The notes below the pieces were generated by a model. That model saw only the letters and a list, made by a program, of their open reading frames with translations. It did no database searches and was not told the origin of the DNA. Below, piece by piece: positions 8,065 to 17,670 of a stretch of DNA of 37,205 nt. Where the stretch lies: positions 1 to 37,205 of the forward strand of contig NZ_SMJW01000055.1 in NCBI RefSeq assembly GCF_004348335.1, written 5' to 3'. Origin of the DNA: Actinomadura bangladeshensis (GTDB taxonomy: Bacteria > Actinomycetota > Actinomycetes > Streptosporangiales > Streptosporangiaceae). Every line of letters starts with the position of its first letter. Position 1 is the first letter of the stretch. Both the position numbers and the translations under genes were made by a program.

Positions 8065-9212
8065 ACACACTGGCACTGGCCGATCTCGGCCCTCTCCACG
8101 CAGCACTCCGCCGAGCCGGATACACCGTCATCGGCCCGACCGTCCGCGACGACGCCATAGTCCTGGCGGAACTGGACTCGGTCGAACACCTGCCGTACGG
8201 ATGGGGCGTCCGGCTCAGCCCCGGCGGCTACCGGGTGATCCGCAGGGAGGACGGCGCGGCGTTCGCCCACGCGGCCGGGCCGCAGTCCTGGAAGCCCTTC
8301 CTGCACCGGTCAAGGGTCAAGCTCTGGGAGGCGCGCCGCAGCGAGGACGGTTTCGTCGCCGAGGCCGAGACCGACGCACCCGCCCCGGCCCCGCTGGCAC
8401 TGCTCGGCGTCCGGCCGTGCGACCTGCGCGCCATCGCCGTCCAGGACCGCGTTCTCATGGGCGGCCGCCACGTCGACCCGTCCTATGCGGGACGCCGCAG
8501 GGACGCCTTCATCATCGCCGTCAACTGCACCGAGCCCGGTGAGACCTGCTTCTGCGTCTCCATGGGCACCGGTCCGCAGGCGGGCCCCGGATACGATCTC
8601 GCGCTCACCGAACTGATCGGCCGGGACGGCCCGCGCTACATCGTGGACGTGGGCACCGAGCCGGGCGCCCGCGTCATGGACGACGTGCGGGCGGGGCCCG
8701 CGGAGCCCGCCGACGTGGACCGGGCCCGTGCGGAGGTGACGGCTGCGGCCGACCGGATGGGCCGGGAGATGCCCGCTCTGGGCCTGCACGACCTGATGGC
8801 GGGCAGCCTGGACGCGGCTCGCTGGGACGATGTCGCCGAACGCTGTCTGAGCTGCGGCAACTGCACCATGGTGTGCCCGACCTGCTTCTGCACCAGGGTC
8901 ACCGACACCACCGACCTCACCGGCGACCACGCCGAGCGCTGGCAGCTCTGGGACTCCTGCTTCGACCCGGACTTCTCCCACCTGCACGGCGGCGACGTCC
9001 GGTCGTCCGCGAAGAGCCGCTACCGGCAGTGGCTCACCCACAAGCTCGGTACCTGGCACGACCAGTTCGGTTCCTCCGGATGCGTGGGCTGCGGCCGGTG
9101 CATCGTCTGGTGCCCGGTCGGCATCGACCTCACCGTCGAGGTGGCGGCGCTGCGCGCCGAGGCCGCCGCGGAGGGCATCGGCCGCGCCTCCCACAGGCCC
9201 GGCCACTCGTGA
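8061..9212 (+). CDS. hyhB: Group 3b [NiFe]-hydrogenase, 4Fe-4S ferredoxin-like subunit beta
   Basis: 383 residues. The N-terminal part contains [19 protein letters not shown] and [11 protein letters not shown], typical of the HyhB/AsrA-type 4Fe-4S dicluster protein. Two C-terminal ferredoxin clusters are supplied by Cys262, 265, 268 and 272 ([11 protein letters not shown]) and Cys341, 344, 347 and 351 ([11 protein letters not shown]). It links the small subunit to HyhG. It is the last gene of the operon and faces the acyl carrier protein gene across a 63-nt convergent gap (9213-9275), where I see no convincing terminator beyond short GC-rich inverted repeats. In mycobacterial clusters, as I recall, hyhB is first rather than last. 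Confidence 0.92.
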   Translation: MNTLALADLGPLHAALRRAGYTVIGPTVRDDAIVLAELDSVEHLPYGWGVRLSPGGYRVIRREDGAAFAHAAGPQSWKPFLHRSRVKLWEARRSEDGFVAEAETDAPAPAPLALLGVRPCDLRAIAVQDRVLMGGRHVDPSYAGRRRDAFIIAVNCTEPGETCFCVSMGTGPQAGPGYDLALTELIGRDGPRYIVDVGTEPGARVMDDVRAGPAEPADVDRARAEVTAAADRMGREMPALGLHDLMAGSLDAARWDDVAERCLSCGNCTMVCPTCFCTRVTDTTDLTGDHAERWQLWDSCFDPDFSHLHGGDVRSSAKSRYRQWLTHKLGTWHDQFGSSGCVGCGRCIVWCPVGIDLTVEVAALRAEAAAEGIGRASHRPGHS

Positions 9213-9275
9213 GCCCGCCCGCGGGTGTACGCCGGTCCCTCTGCCGCGTGATCCCCGGGCGGTGCTTCCTTCGGG

Positions 9276-9518
9276 TCAGCTTCGGCGGGCGAGGTAGGCG
9301 GCGCAGCCGTCCAGAGTGAACAGTTCGGGGTAGTCGTCCTCGTCGATGCGCACGCCCGAGCCTTCGGTGAGCGCTTCCACGAAGCCGAGGAAGTCGAGGG
9401 AGTCGAGGCCGAGGTCCGCGCGCAGGTCGACGTCGCCGCCGACCTGCGCGGCGTCGATGTCCGGGGCGACCTTCTCCAGTGAACGAGCGGCCAGTTCGCG
9501 TGCCTGCAGGGGTGTCAT
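9276..9518 (-). CDS. Acyl carrier protein at the end of the PDH operon
   Basis: 80 residues with the helical ACP fold and the phosphopantetheine attachment Ser40 in [16 protein letters not shown]. The ATG at 9516-9518 has a GGAGGAG site and overlaps the E2 stop, so ACP is made with the pyruvate dehydrogenase-type complex. A stand-alone ACP in such an operon is unusual; it may accept an acyl group made by the neighbouring enzymes, but no ketosynthase or transferase is nearby. Acidic residues cluster after helix 2, as expected for ACP docking surfaces. Family sure, partner unknown. Confidence 0.9.
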   Translation of the reverse strand: MTPLQARELAARSLEKVAPDIDAAQVGGDVDLRADLGLDSLDFLGFVEALTEGSGVRIDEDDYPELFTLDGCAAYLARRS

Positions 9519-10900
9519 AGCTCCTCCGGATGCTGGAGCAGCCGGTCCACGGCCTCCAGGAGCCGCGCACCGGTGGGCCCGTCGGTGGCCCGGTGGTCGG
9601 CCGCCAGCGTTGCGGTGACGACCGGGCGGACGCCCAGCAGCCCGTTCACCGCCCAGGGCCGCTCGACGATGGCGCCGAAGCCCAGCAGGGCCACCTGCGG
9701 CGGGAAGATGACGCCCGTCACCGAGTCCACTCCCCGCTCGCCCAGGTTCGTGACGGTGATCGTGGCGCCGCCCAGCTCGGAACCGCGCAGCCGGCCCGTC
9801 CTGGCCCGGACGAGCAGGTCCTTGAGGGCGGCCATCAGTTCCGCCAGCGGGAGCCCGTCGGCGGCGCACAGGGTGGGTGTGACCAGCCCGCCGCCGCGCA
9901 GCGCCGTGACGACGCCGAGGTGGACGCCGTCGCCGGGGACGAAGGCATCGTCGATCCAGTGGCCGTTGAGCTCGGGCACCTCGCGCGCGGCCAGCGCGCT
10001 CGCCCTGAGCAGCAGCGCGGACGGCAGGACGCGCGCCGCCACCGGCACTTCGCGGTTGCGTTCCCGCAGCCATGGAACCGCCCGGCCCAGGTCGATGGTG
10101 GTGCTCAGGTAGTAGTGCGGGATCTCGCGCTTGCTCCGCGCCATGAGGCCGCCGATCGCCCGCCGCATCGCCGCCTGCCTGCCCTCGGCCGCGGGTCGCT
10201 CCGCCTGCTGCCGCCCGGTAGGACGGCCCGTGGTCCGCGCGGCGGCCCGGACGTCCGCGGCGAGGATGGCGCCGTGCGCACCGGACCCGCGCAGATCACT
10301 CAGGTCGACCCCGAGTTCGGTCGCCAGCCGGCGGCCCAGCGGAGACACCTTGGGCCGGGTCACCGGCGGGACGGCTCGTTCGGCGCCCGCCCGCTCGATG
10401 TCCGCCCGCTCGATGTCCGCCCGCTCGATGTCCGCCCGCTCGATGTCCGCCCGTACGATCCGGCCGCCGTGCCCCGTACCGTGCACCGAGGCCAGGTCGA
10501 CGCCCCGTTCTTCCGCCAGGCGCCGGACGAGCGGAGTCGCGATCTCGTGGTGCCGGGATGGGGCGACAGGCCCTGCCGGTTCCCCCGCCGGTTCCCCCGC
10601 CGGGGGCCGGACGGAGGCGGACGGCCGGGGCTCCGCGACCGGGGCCGGGCGTTCCGGCCCGCCTGACGGTGGGGCCAGGTGGGCGAGCGGGGTTCCCACG
10701 GGGACGGTGGCACCGGGCTGGACCAGGAGGGTGTCGATCACGCCGTCGTCGAAGCACTCGACCTCGATGTCGGCCTTGTCCGTCTCGACGACGGCGACCG
10801 TGTCGCCTCTGTGCACTCTGTCCCCCGGCTTGACCAGCCACTGGGTGAGGGTGCCGCGGTCCATGTCGGCGCCGAGTGAGGGCATCGTAAAGTCAGGCAT
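9515..10900 (-). CDS. Dihydrolipoamide acyltransferase (E2) of a PDH/BCDH-type complex
   Basis: 461 residues. A lipoyl domain covers residues 1-76 with the modified lysine Lys42 in [13 protein letters not shown] Pro-rich linker follows, then a first E3/E1-binding domain (about 119-151) and four perfect ADIER repeats (151-170). A second binding domain follows (about 184-217), then the catalytic CAT domain ending in [16 protein letters not shown], with the HxxxDG active site. It transfers acyl groups from lipoamide to CoA. Two peripheral-subunit binding domains in one E2 are uncommon. No E3 gene is present. ATG at 10900; the gene overlaps E1beta by 8 nt. Confidence 0.9.
   Translation of the reverse strand: MPDFTMPSLGADMDRGTLTQWLVKPGDRVHRGDTVAVVETDKADIEVECFDDGVIDTLLVQPGATVPVGTPLAHLAPPSGGPERPAPVAEPRPSASVRPPAGEPAGEPAGPVAPSRHHEIATPLVRRLAEERGVDLASVHGTGHGGRIVRADIERADIERADIERADIERAGAERAVPPVTRPKVSPLGRRLATELGVDLSDLRGSGAHGAILAADVRAAARTTGRPTGRQQAERPAAEGRQAAMRRAIGGLMARSKREIPHYYLSTTIDLGRAVPWLRERNREVPVAARVLPSALLLRASALAAREVPELNGHWIDDAFVPGDGVHLGVVTALRGGGLVTPTLCAADGLPLAELMAALKDLLVRARTGRLRGSELGGATITVTNLGERGVDSVTGVIFPPQVALLGFGAIVERPWAVNGLLGVRPVVTATLAADHRATDGPTGARLLEAVDRLLQHPEEL
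10391..10450. repeat. Four perfect 15-bp tandem repeats inside the E2 gene
   Basis: The unit CCGCTCGATGTCCGC occurs four times in a row, starting at 10391, 10406, 10421 and 10436, followed by a diverged fifth start (CCGTACGATC). The repeat is in frame and encodes ADIER four times, a charged helical linker between the two binding domains of E2. Exact identity at the DNA level suggests recent slippage-type expansion. Confidence 0.95.
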
Positions 10901-11921
10901 CGCCGCTCACCGCCCGGTGGACGGCTGCGACGATGTCATCCGGCTGCGGAAGCGCCGCCTCTTCCAGATGCCGTGCGTAGGGGACGGGGACCTCCGCGCC
11001 GCACACCCGTCCGACCGGTGCGTCGAGGTCGTAGAACGCCTGCTCGGTGATGCGGGCGCTGATCTCCGCGGACAGGCTTCCGGACCGCCATGCCTCGTCC
11101 ACGATCACGGCGCGGTGGGTGCGGCGGACCGAAGCCATGATGGCGGCGTCGTCCAGTGGCCGCAGCGACCGCAGATCGATCACTTCCGCCTGGACTCCCT
11201 GGGAGGCGAGCCGCTCGGACGCCGCCAGGGTCTTGTGGAGGCTTCCGCCATAGGTGACCAGGGTGACGTCCGAGCCGGTCCTGCGCACCGCCGCACGGTC
11301 GATGTCCACCGTTCCCGCGGTGGGGGGCAGCCGTCCCGACATCGGATACAGCGAGGCGTGCTCGAAGATCAGGACCGGGTCCGGGCTCTCCAGCGCCGTC
11401 CACAGCATGCCGCGGGCGTCCTCCAGGGTCGCCGGGGCGACGATCCGCAGGCCGGGGATGTGCGCGTACCAGCCCTCGAGGCTGTGGGAGTGCTGGGCGG
11501 CCAGCTGGCGTCCGGCCCCGGTCGTCATGCGGATGACGAGCGGCACGCCGAACTGCCCGCCGGACATGTGCGACAGCGTGGCCGCGTTGTTGAGGATCTG
11601 GTCGAGCGCGAGCAGGCTGAAGTTGACCGTCATGATCTCCACGATGGGCCGCATGCCGGCGAGGGCCGCGCCGATGCCCGCGCCCACGAACGCCGACTCC
11701 GACAGGGGCGTGTCGCGGATCCGCTCGGGCCCGAACGCCTCCAGCAGGCCGAGGCTGACGGCGAAGCAGCCGCCGTAGCGTCCGACGTCCTCGCCCATGA
11801 GGAAGACGCGGTCGTCCCGGGCGAGAGCGTCGCGGAGTGCCGCTCTCAGGGCCTCGCGATAGGTGATCGTCCCGTTCTCGGCGGTTTCCGGGCCGCCGCG
11901 GGCCGCCTGCGTGGTCGTCAT
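10893..11921 (-). CDS. Pyruvate/2-oxoacid dehydrogenase E1 component, beta subunit
   Basis: 342 residues with a transketolase-like pyrimidine-binding domain ([24 protein letters not shown], then [19 protein letters not shown]) and the C-terminal transketolase domain (DVTLVTYGG ... [12 protein letters not shown]). It pairs with the alpha subunit encoded upstream to form the ThDP-dependent alpha2beta2 decarboxylase of a PDH/BCDH/acetoin-type complex. Substrate specificity is not clear from motifs; pyruvate is favoured by the adjoining acetyl-CoA synthetase and PPDK genes. The start overlaps the E1alpha stop (ATGA). Length is normal. Confidence 0.9.
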   Translation of the reverse strand: MTTTQAARGGPETAENGTITYREALRAALRDALARDDRVFLMGEDVGRYGGCFAVSLGLLEAFGPERIRDTPLSESAFVGAGIGAALAGMRPIVEIMTVNFSLLALDQILNNAATLSHMSGGQFGVPLVIRMTTGAGRQLAAQHSHSLEGWYAHIPGLRIVAPATLEDARGMLWTALESPDPVLIFEHASLYPMSGRLPPTAGTVDIDRAAVRRTGSDVTLVTYGGSLHKTLAASERLASQGVQAEVIDLRSLRPLDDAAIMASVRRTHRAVIVDEAWRSGSLSAEISARITEQAFYDLDAPVGRVCGAEVPVPYARHLEEAALPQPDDIVAAVHRAVSGDA

Positions 11922-12957
11922 CGCCGCACCGCCTCTCCGGAGTAGACGAACCGCTCCAGGTCCTCGACCGGTTCCGGCGGCGCGGCCTTCGCCGCGTCGA
12001 CCGCCCGGTCGATCTCAGCGGCGATCTCCTTCCCCATCACGGCGAGGTCGTCGTCGGTCAGTTCGCCGCCGGCGCGCATCCGGGATGCGAGGGCGTCGAT
12101 CGGGTCGTGGCGCTTCCATTCCTGGATCTCCGCCTTGTCGCGGTAGCGGTCCGGGTCGTACATCGAGTGGGCGCGGTAGCGGTAGGTGCGCATCTCCAGG
12201 AAGTGCGGGCCGCCGCCCCAGCGCACCGCCTCGGCCGCCCGCCGCGCGGCCGCTGAGACGGCGAGCACGTCCATGCCGTCGACCGCCCACGACACCACCC
12301 CGTAGGAGGAGGCACGAAGGGCCAGGTCGGTCTCGGCATGCTCGCGGGCGAGCACCGTGCCCATGGCGTAGCGGTTGTTCTCGCAGACGAACAGGATCGG
12401 CAGGTGCCACAGCGCGGCCAGGTTGACGCATTCGTGGAACTCGCCCTCGGCGACCGCGCCGTCCCCGAAGAAGCACGCGGTGACCCGGTCGGCGCCGCGC
12501 ATCCGGTCGGCGAGCGCCAGCCCGACCGCGATCGGCAGCCCGCCGCCGACGATGGCGTTGCCGCCGTAGAAGCGGGTCGCCGAGTCGAACAGGTGCATCG
12601 AGCCGCCGCGGCCGCGGCTGCATCCGGTGGACCGCCCGAACATCTCCGCCATGATCGCCTCGGCGGAGACGCCGCGGGCGAGGGCGTGGCCGTGCTCGCG
12701 GTAGGTGCTGACGACGGCGTCCCCCGGATCGAGGGCCGGCATCACCCCGGCGGCGACCGCCTCCTCCCCGATGTACAGGTGCAGGAAGCCGCGGATCTCC
12801 GCGGCGCTGTACAACTCGACGCAGCGCTCCTCGAAGCGCCGGATCCGCAGCATCTGGCGCAGCAGGCTCCGGTGCTCCTCGGCGACCGCCGGCCCGCCGC
12901 TCCCCCGGGTGCGGGCAGCCGCGGCCGCTTCGCTCTTCCCGGTGTTCTTCTTCCTGG

Positions 12958-12961
<4 letters not shown>
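11918..12961 (-). CDS. Pyruvate/2-oxoacid dehydrogenase E1 component, alpha subunit
   Basis: 347 residues. After a basic N-terminal tail ([20 protein letters not shown]), the core begins with [19 protein letters not shown] and continues through [15 protein letters not shown]. The ThDP/Mg site is [20 protein letters not shown] followed by [27 protein letters not shown] is the loop phosphorylated in eukaryotic homologues. It decarboxylates the 2-oxoacid and reductively acylates E2. Its ATG overlaps the stop of the acetyl-CoA synthetase gene (ATGA at 12958-12961). The SMYDPD stretch and the two-subunit E1 match acetoin/pyruvate-type enzymes rather than the single-chain AceE common in actinomycetes. 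Confidence 0.9.
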
Positions 12962-14733
<1,772 letters not shown>

Positions 14734-14797
14734 TCGGCCCACCTCCGCGTGAACGAGGTTCCGCCTTCATCGTCGACCGCGGGCCGACGGCGTCCCA

Positions 14798-14811
14798 GGG
14801 CCGGAGGTCCC
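14798..14811. promoter_or_regulatory. DosR-like box e (GGGCCGGAGGTCCC), acs-PDH operon
   Basis: Identical to box b over all 14 bases. The centre is 71 nt upstream of the acetyl-CoA synthetase ATG. It lies in the 102-nt gap behind the USP gene. An exact copy of one box in two unrelated promoters argues for a shared regulator. Confidence 0.72.
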
Positions 14812-14835
14812 GAGCCCGAGAGGGCCAACGGCCTC

Positions 14836-15729
14836 CTACGCACGCTCCCCGTCCTGGACGTCGCTCCCCGCGGAGGCGTGGACGACCGCCACCGGGCAGG
14901 GCGCGAGGTGGATGAGCGCGTGGCTGACCGAGCCGAGCAGCAGGCCGCGGAAACCGCCCAGCCCGCGCGAGCCCACGACGAGCAGCCGCGCCTCGTCCGC
15001 CGCGTCCATCAGGACCTGCCGCGGTACCCCGGTGACGATCTCGGTCTCGGCCCGCACGCCGGGATGGCGCTCGCGCAGCGGGAGCATCAGCTCCGCCATC
15101 CGCGCCTCTGCCGCGGCTCTCATGCCGGCCTCGTCCACCAGCGGCGGCAGTTCCCGCGCGGGTACCGGGTCCCAGGCGATCACCGCTCGCAACGAGAGCC
15201 CGTGGGCGTCCGCCTCGGTGAAGGCCGTGGCCAACGCCGCCTCGGACGCCGGCGAACCGTCCATGCCGACCACGACACGTCCGGGCCCCCTCTCCGGGTG
15301 CGGGAGGCCGCCGCGGACGATCACGACCGGGCACGAGGCGTGCGCGGCCACCTGCGCGCCGACCGACCCGAGCGTCAGGCCCGCGAATCCGCCGGCGCCG
15401 CGCGAGCCCAGCACGATCAGATCGGCGCTCTCGCTCGCCTCGATCAGTCTGGCGGCGGCCGGTGCCCGCGCGAGCACCGCCCGCGCCTTGAGGTCGGACG
15501 CCACCTCGCGGGCATGCTCGATGCCCGCGTTCAAGATCTCCTGCGCGTTCGCCCGCGGATCGACCGCGGGCATGGGGGCCAGTCCGCCGGCGCGGACGTC
15601 CCACGAATGGAGCACGGTCAGCGGCAGGCTCCGCCTGCGGGCATCATCGGCGGCCCAGTCCAACGCCCGTGTGCTTTCCTCGGAACCGTCGTACCCGACG
15701 AGCAGGCCGGTGATGGGTTGTTCGCTCAT
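14836..15729 (-). CDS. Universal stress protein, tandem UspA domains
   Basis: 297 residues with two complete UspA domains. Domain 1 starts GLLVGYDGSEESTRALDWA and carries VLGSRGAGGFAGLTLGSVG. Domain 2 starts RVVVGMDGSPASEAAL and carries VVGSRGLGGFRGLLLGSVS. Both glycine motifs (G-x2-G-x9-G-S) are canonical, so both domains should bind ATP. The ATG is at 15727-15729. The promoter region carries a weaker box 98 nt upstream (15820-15833) and a further one at 15891-15904. Soluble cytosolic stress protein; specific partners unknown. Confidence 0.92.
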   Translation of the reverse strand: MSEQPITGLLVGYDGSEESTRALDWAADDARRRSLPLTVLHSWDVRAGGLAPMPAVDPRANAQEILNAGIEHAREVASDLKARAVLARAPAAARLIEASESADLIVLGSRGAGGFAGLTLGSVGAQVAAHASCPVVIVRGGLPHPERGPGRVVVGMDGSPASEAALATAFTEADAHGLSLRAVIAWDPVPARELPPLVDEAGMRAAAEARMAELMLPLRERHPGVRAETEIVTGVPRQVLMDAADEARLLVVGSRGLGGFRGLLLGSVSHALIHLAPCPVAVVHASAGSDVQDGERA

Positions 15730-15819
15730 GTGTCCCCCAGATGTCGCTTCTCCCCGTCACGTCACCCATCGGTTCCAGACCCTGGTGGCGACCACCTCGG
15801 TCACGATCGCGGCGGTTTT

Positions 15820-15833
15820 CGGTCCATCGTCCC
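15820..15833. promoter_or_regulatory. Weak DosR-like box f2 (CGGTCCATCGTCCC)
   Basis: Second half-site GTCCC is perfect, the first (CGGTC) matches 3 of 5. The centre is 98 nt upstream of the USP start, close to the range of the better boxes, and it sits 71 bp from box f. Confidence 0.4.
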
Positions 15834-15874
15834 GACCGATCGACAGGTACGGTCGTCTCCAGCGTTGCCCGCTC

Positions 15875-16444
15875 TCACGCTCGCGCACCAGGGACGAAGG
15901 GCCTTTGCCAATCCTTGAGACCGAGCCTCATTTCGTTCCCGCGAAGTGGAGATCGCGCACCCTCGGGTTGGGAGGCGGGACGCCGGGGCTTCATCCGGGT
16001 GTCGCCCGCCCGGATCCCGTCCGAGGTCCCGTCGATCACGGGACGCGCTCCATGCGATTGCAGTCCCAGCTGGACTTTCCACATCGCTTCGGCCAGTGCG
16101 TGGAACTGATACAGCAGACGTCGCAGCATGGGCAGGTTCCCGGCATCGGCCGTCGCGACGGCGTGTTCGGCGACGATTTCGAGCCGGTTGACGCGGCAGC
16201 CCAGAAAATGCGCAAGGGCATCGCGGCGAACGCTTCCCGACAGGGCATCGAGCAGGATCGCCCCGGCGGCACCTAACTCGACCATGACCTCCCCGGTGGC
16301 GGCTCGGACGTCAACGTCCGCCTCCCAGCCGTCCTTCGCCAGAAGGCGAAGCCTGCTCAATGCCGGCAGGCAACGCCGGTGATGCTCTCGCAACCGCCCC
16401 TCCAACAGGGCTGCGTCAAGTGTGCCGACACCCGTACCGGTCAT
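15875..16444 (-). CDS. Helical protein of unknown function
   Basis: 189 residues; I do not recognise a family. Residues 1-130 look like a compact all-helical domain (LREHHRRCLPALSRLRLL ... LLDALSGSVRRDALAHFLGC ... MLRRLLYQFHALAEAMWKVQLGL). The last 55 residues are Arg/Pro-rich and low in structure. The ATG at 16442-16444 follows GGAGGAACC. The gene lies between the nitroreductase and a USP, all on the minus strand, with 43 nt to the nitroreductase stop, so it is probably co-transcribed with it. Box f overlaps its last codons, so either the tail is unconstrained or the true stop context is odd. Function not assigned. Confidence 0.6.
   Translation of the reverse strand: MTGTGVGTLDAALLEGRLREHHRRCLPALSRLRLLAKDGWEADVDVRAATGEVMVELGAAGAILLDALSGSVRRDALAHFLGCRVNRLEIVAEHAVATADAGNLPMLRRLLYQFHALAEAMWKVQLGLQSHGARPVIDGTSDGIRAGDTRMKPRRPASQPEGARSPLRGNEMRLGLKDWQRPFVPGARA
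15891..15904. promoter_or_regulatory. DosR-like box f (GGGACGAAGGGCCT)
   Basis: GGGAC plus GGCCT with spacer GAAG (8 of 10). It lies over the 3' end of the upstream helical-protein gene, 168 nt from the USP start, so it would act from farther away or together with the weaker site at 15820-15833. Confidence 0.5.
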
Positions 16445-16487
16445 GGTTCCTCCGTACTCCCTGCCGACGCAGTGGCCGACGAAGCCG

Positions 16488-17537
16488 TCATTCGCTGCTG
16501 AGGACGTCCGCGACCGGGCGCCGGCGGCTGTGCAGGCGGCGTGCCGCGTGACCGAGGCGCAGCACCATCTGCGGATGCCCGCAGACGAGGTCGCGGCGTA
16601 CCGCAGCCCGCAGGTGGGGCGATTCCAGCGGCTGCGTGTGGAAGGCCGCGCTCACGTCCAGCGTCGCCGCATGCAGCAGCACGTGCTGGAGCGCCTGGCC
16701 GGCGAGCAGCCAGTCCACCCGCCTGTCCTCACGGGTGGTCAGCACCGCGACCGTCCCCACGGCCGCAGGGGCGGTCCTGGGGCCGGGCTCCCGGTCGCCC
16801 GCATCGCGGCCGGCCTCCCAGGGCGCACCGGCGAGGTCCCGCGAGGGGAACTCCAGGACGTCCGCCCGGATCGGGGTGGAGCCCGTCGCGAGGCCGTCGA
16901 CGCGCCCGCTGCCCGGCGGGGCGGTCCAGGCGAGCAGCTCGCCGAGAACACGGGGGTCACGGAGCTGGGCCGCCTCGGCGGCCTGGACGTGCTCGGCCAG
17001 GTGCCGGCACTGCGCCTCGTCCTTGACGACGCGCAGGCCCGCGCCCTCGTACCGGGCGATGCCGCCCAGCACGGTCGGCAGCATGGGCGGCAGCGGGGTC
17101 GCCAGGAATCGCCCGCGGTGCGTGCGGCGGCGCGGGATCGTCCGGTACAGCAGCTCCTCGTACGGCCGCGGGGCCGTCCTCGTTCCCCACGTGACCCTGG
17201 CCAGCAGGTCCGGATACGCCGGGTTGGGCAGCAGCCGCACCTGCGGAGTGAAGCCCAGGCGCCGCACGGCCAGCCGTGCGTTGAACAGGGCCGCACCGCA
17301 GCTGATGAACATCTCGCGCCCGCCCGGGTCGGCGATCGGCAGCAGGCGCGCGCGGTCGGCCCAGAGCTCCAGCCCGTCGGAGCGCTCGATGAAGCGCCAC
17401 GGCTGGGTGTTGTGGATGGACGGCGCCAGGATCGCCGCGCGGACGACGAAGCGTGCCGCCAGATCGGCCCGTTCGGTTCCGGGAGGCGTTGCGGGCGTGT
17501 CCCGGCGCTCCGCCGAGACTCGTGCGGCGTTGACCAT
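16488..17537 (-). CDS. Acg-family nitroreductase-like flavoprotein
   Basis: 349 residues. The N-terminal motif ILAPSIHNTQPWRF and the later GQALQHVLLHAATLDVSAAF are those of the Acg (Rv2032) family, diverged double-domain relatives of nitroreductases. In M. tuberculosis acg is a DosR-regulon gene; the protein was reported to bind FMN tightly without reductase activity, leaving a flavin-storage or scavenging role possible. The ATG at 17535-17537 follows GGAGGTCGAG. Two boxes lie at 17601-17614 and 17622-17636. The gene is followed after 43 nt by the helical protein at 15875-16444. Strong family call, uncertain activity. Confidence 0.88.
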   Translation of the reverse strand: MVNAARVSAERRDTPATPPGTERADLAARFVVRAAILAPSIHNTQPWRFIERSDGLELWADRARLLPIADPGGREMFISCGAALFNARLAVRRLGFTPQVRLLPNPAYPDLLARVTWGTRTAPRPYEELLYRTIPRRRTHRGRFLATPLPPMLPTVLGGIARYEGAGLRVVKDEAQCRHLAEHVQAAEAAQLRDPRVLGELLAWTAPPGSGRVDGLATGSTPIRADVLEFPSRDLAGAPWEAGRDAGDREPGPRTAPAAVGTVAVLTTREDRRVDWLLAGQALQHVLLHAATLDVSAAFHTQPLESPHLRAAVRRDLVCGHPQMVLRLGHAARRLHSRRRPVADVLSSE

Positions 17538-17600
17538 CTCGACCTCCAGCCGTGAGGGTGCGGCACTTACAGCCTGCTGGGCCGGCTCCGGTGCCGCATC

Positions 17601-17614
17601 GTGTCCAAAGTCCT
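17601..17614. promoter_or_regulatory. Weak DosR-like box g1 (GTGTCCAAAGTCCT)
   Basis: Half-sites GTGTC (3 of 5) and GTCCT (4 of 5). The centre is 71 nt upstream of the nitroreductase start and about 21 bp from box g2, two helical turns, which would place two dimers on the same face. Tandem boxes are common in known DosR promoters. Confidence 0.45.
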
Positions 17615-17621
17615 CTCTGCC

Positions 17622-17636
17622 GGGACCTTCGGTCCC
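17622..17636. promoter_or_regulatory. DosR-like box g2 (GGGACCTTCGGTCCC)
   Basis: A perfect 6+6 palindrome with a three-base centre (GGGACC-TTC-GGTCCC), one base longer than the even-spaced boxes elsewhere in the window. The centre is 92 nt upstream of the nitroreductase start. It lies in the 133-nt gap after the PPDK gene. Confidence 0.65.
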
Positions 17637-17670
17637 GCGCCCGTCCTTTCCCGGTCGGGCGAGCCGAGCC

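Noticed and set aside
9213..9275. A terminator between the convergent hydrogenase and acyl carrier protein genes
   Set aside because: Only short GC inverted repeats are visible and there is no T-tract or strong stem-loop.
10391..10450. Short regularly repeated units resembling a CRISPR array
   Set aside because: The 15-bp units are directly adjacent without spacers and are in frame inside the E2 gene, encoding a repeated ADIER linker.
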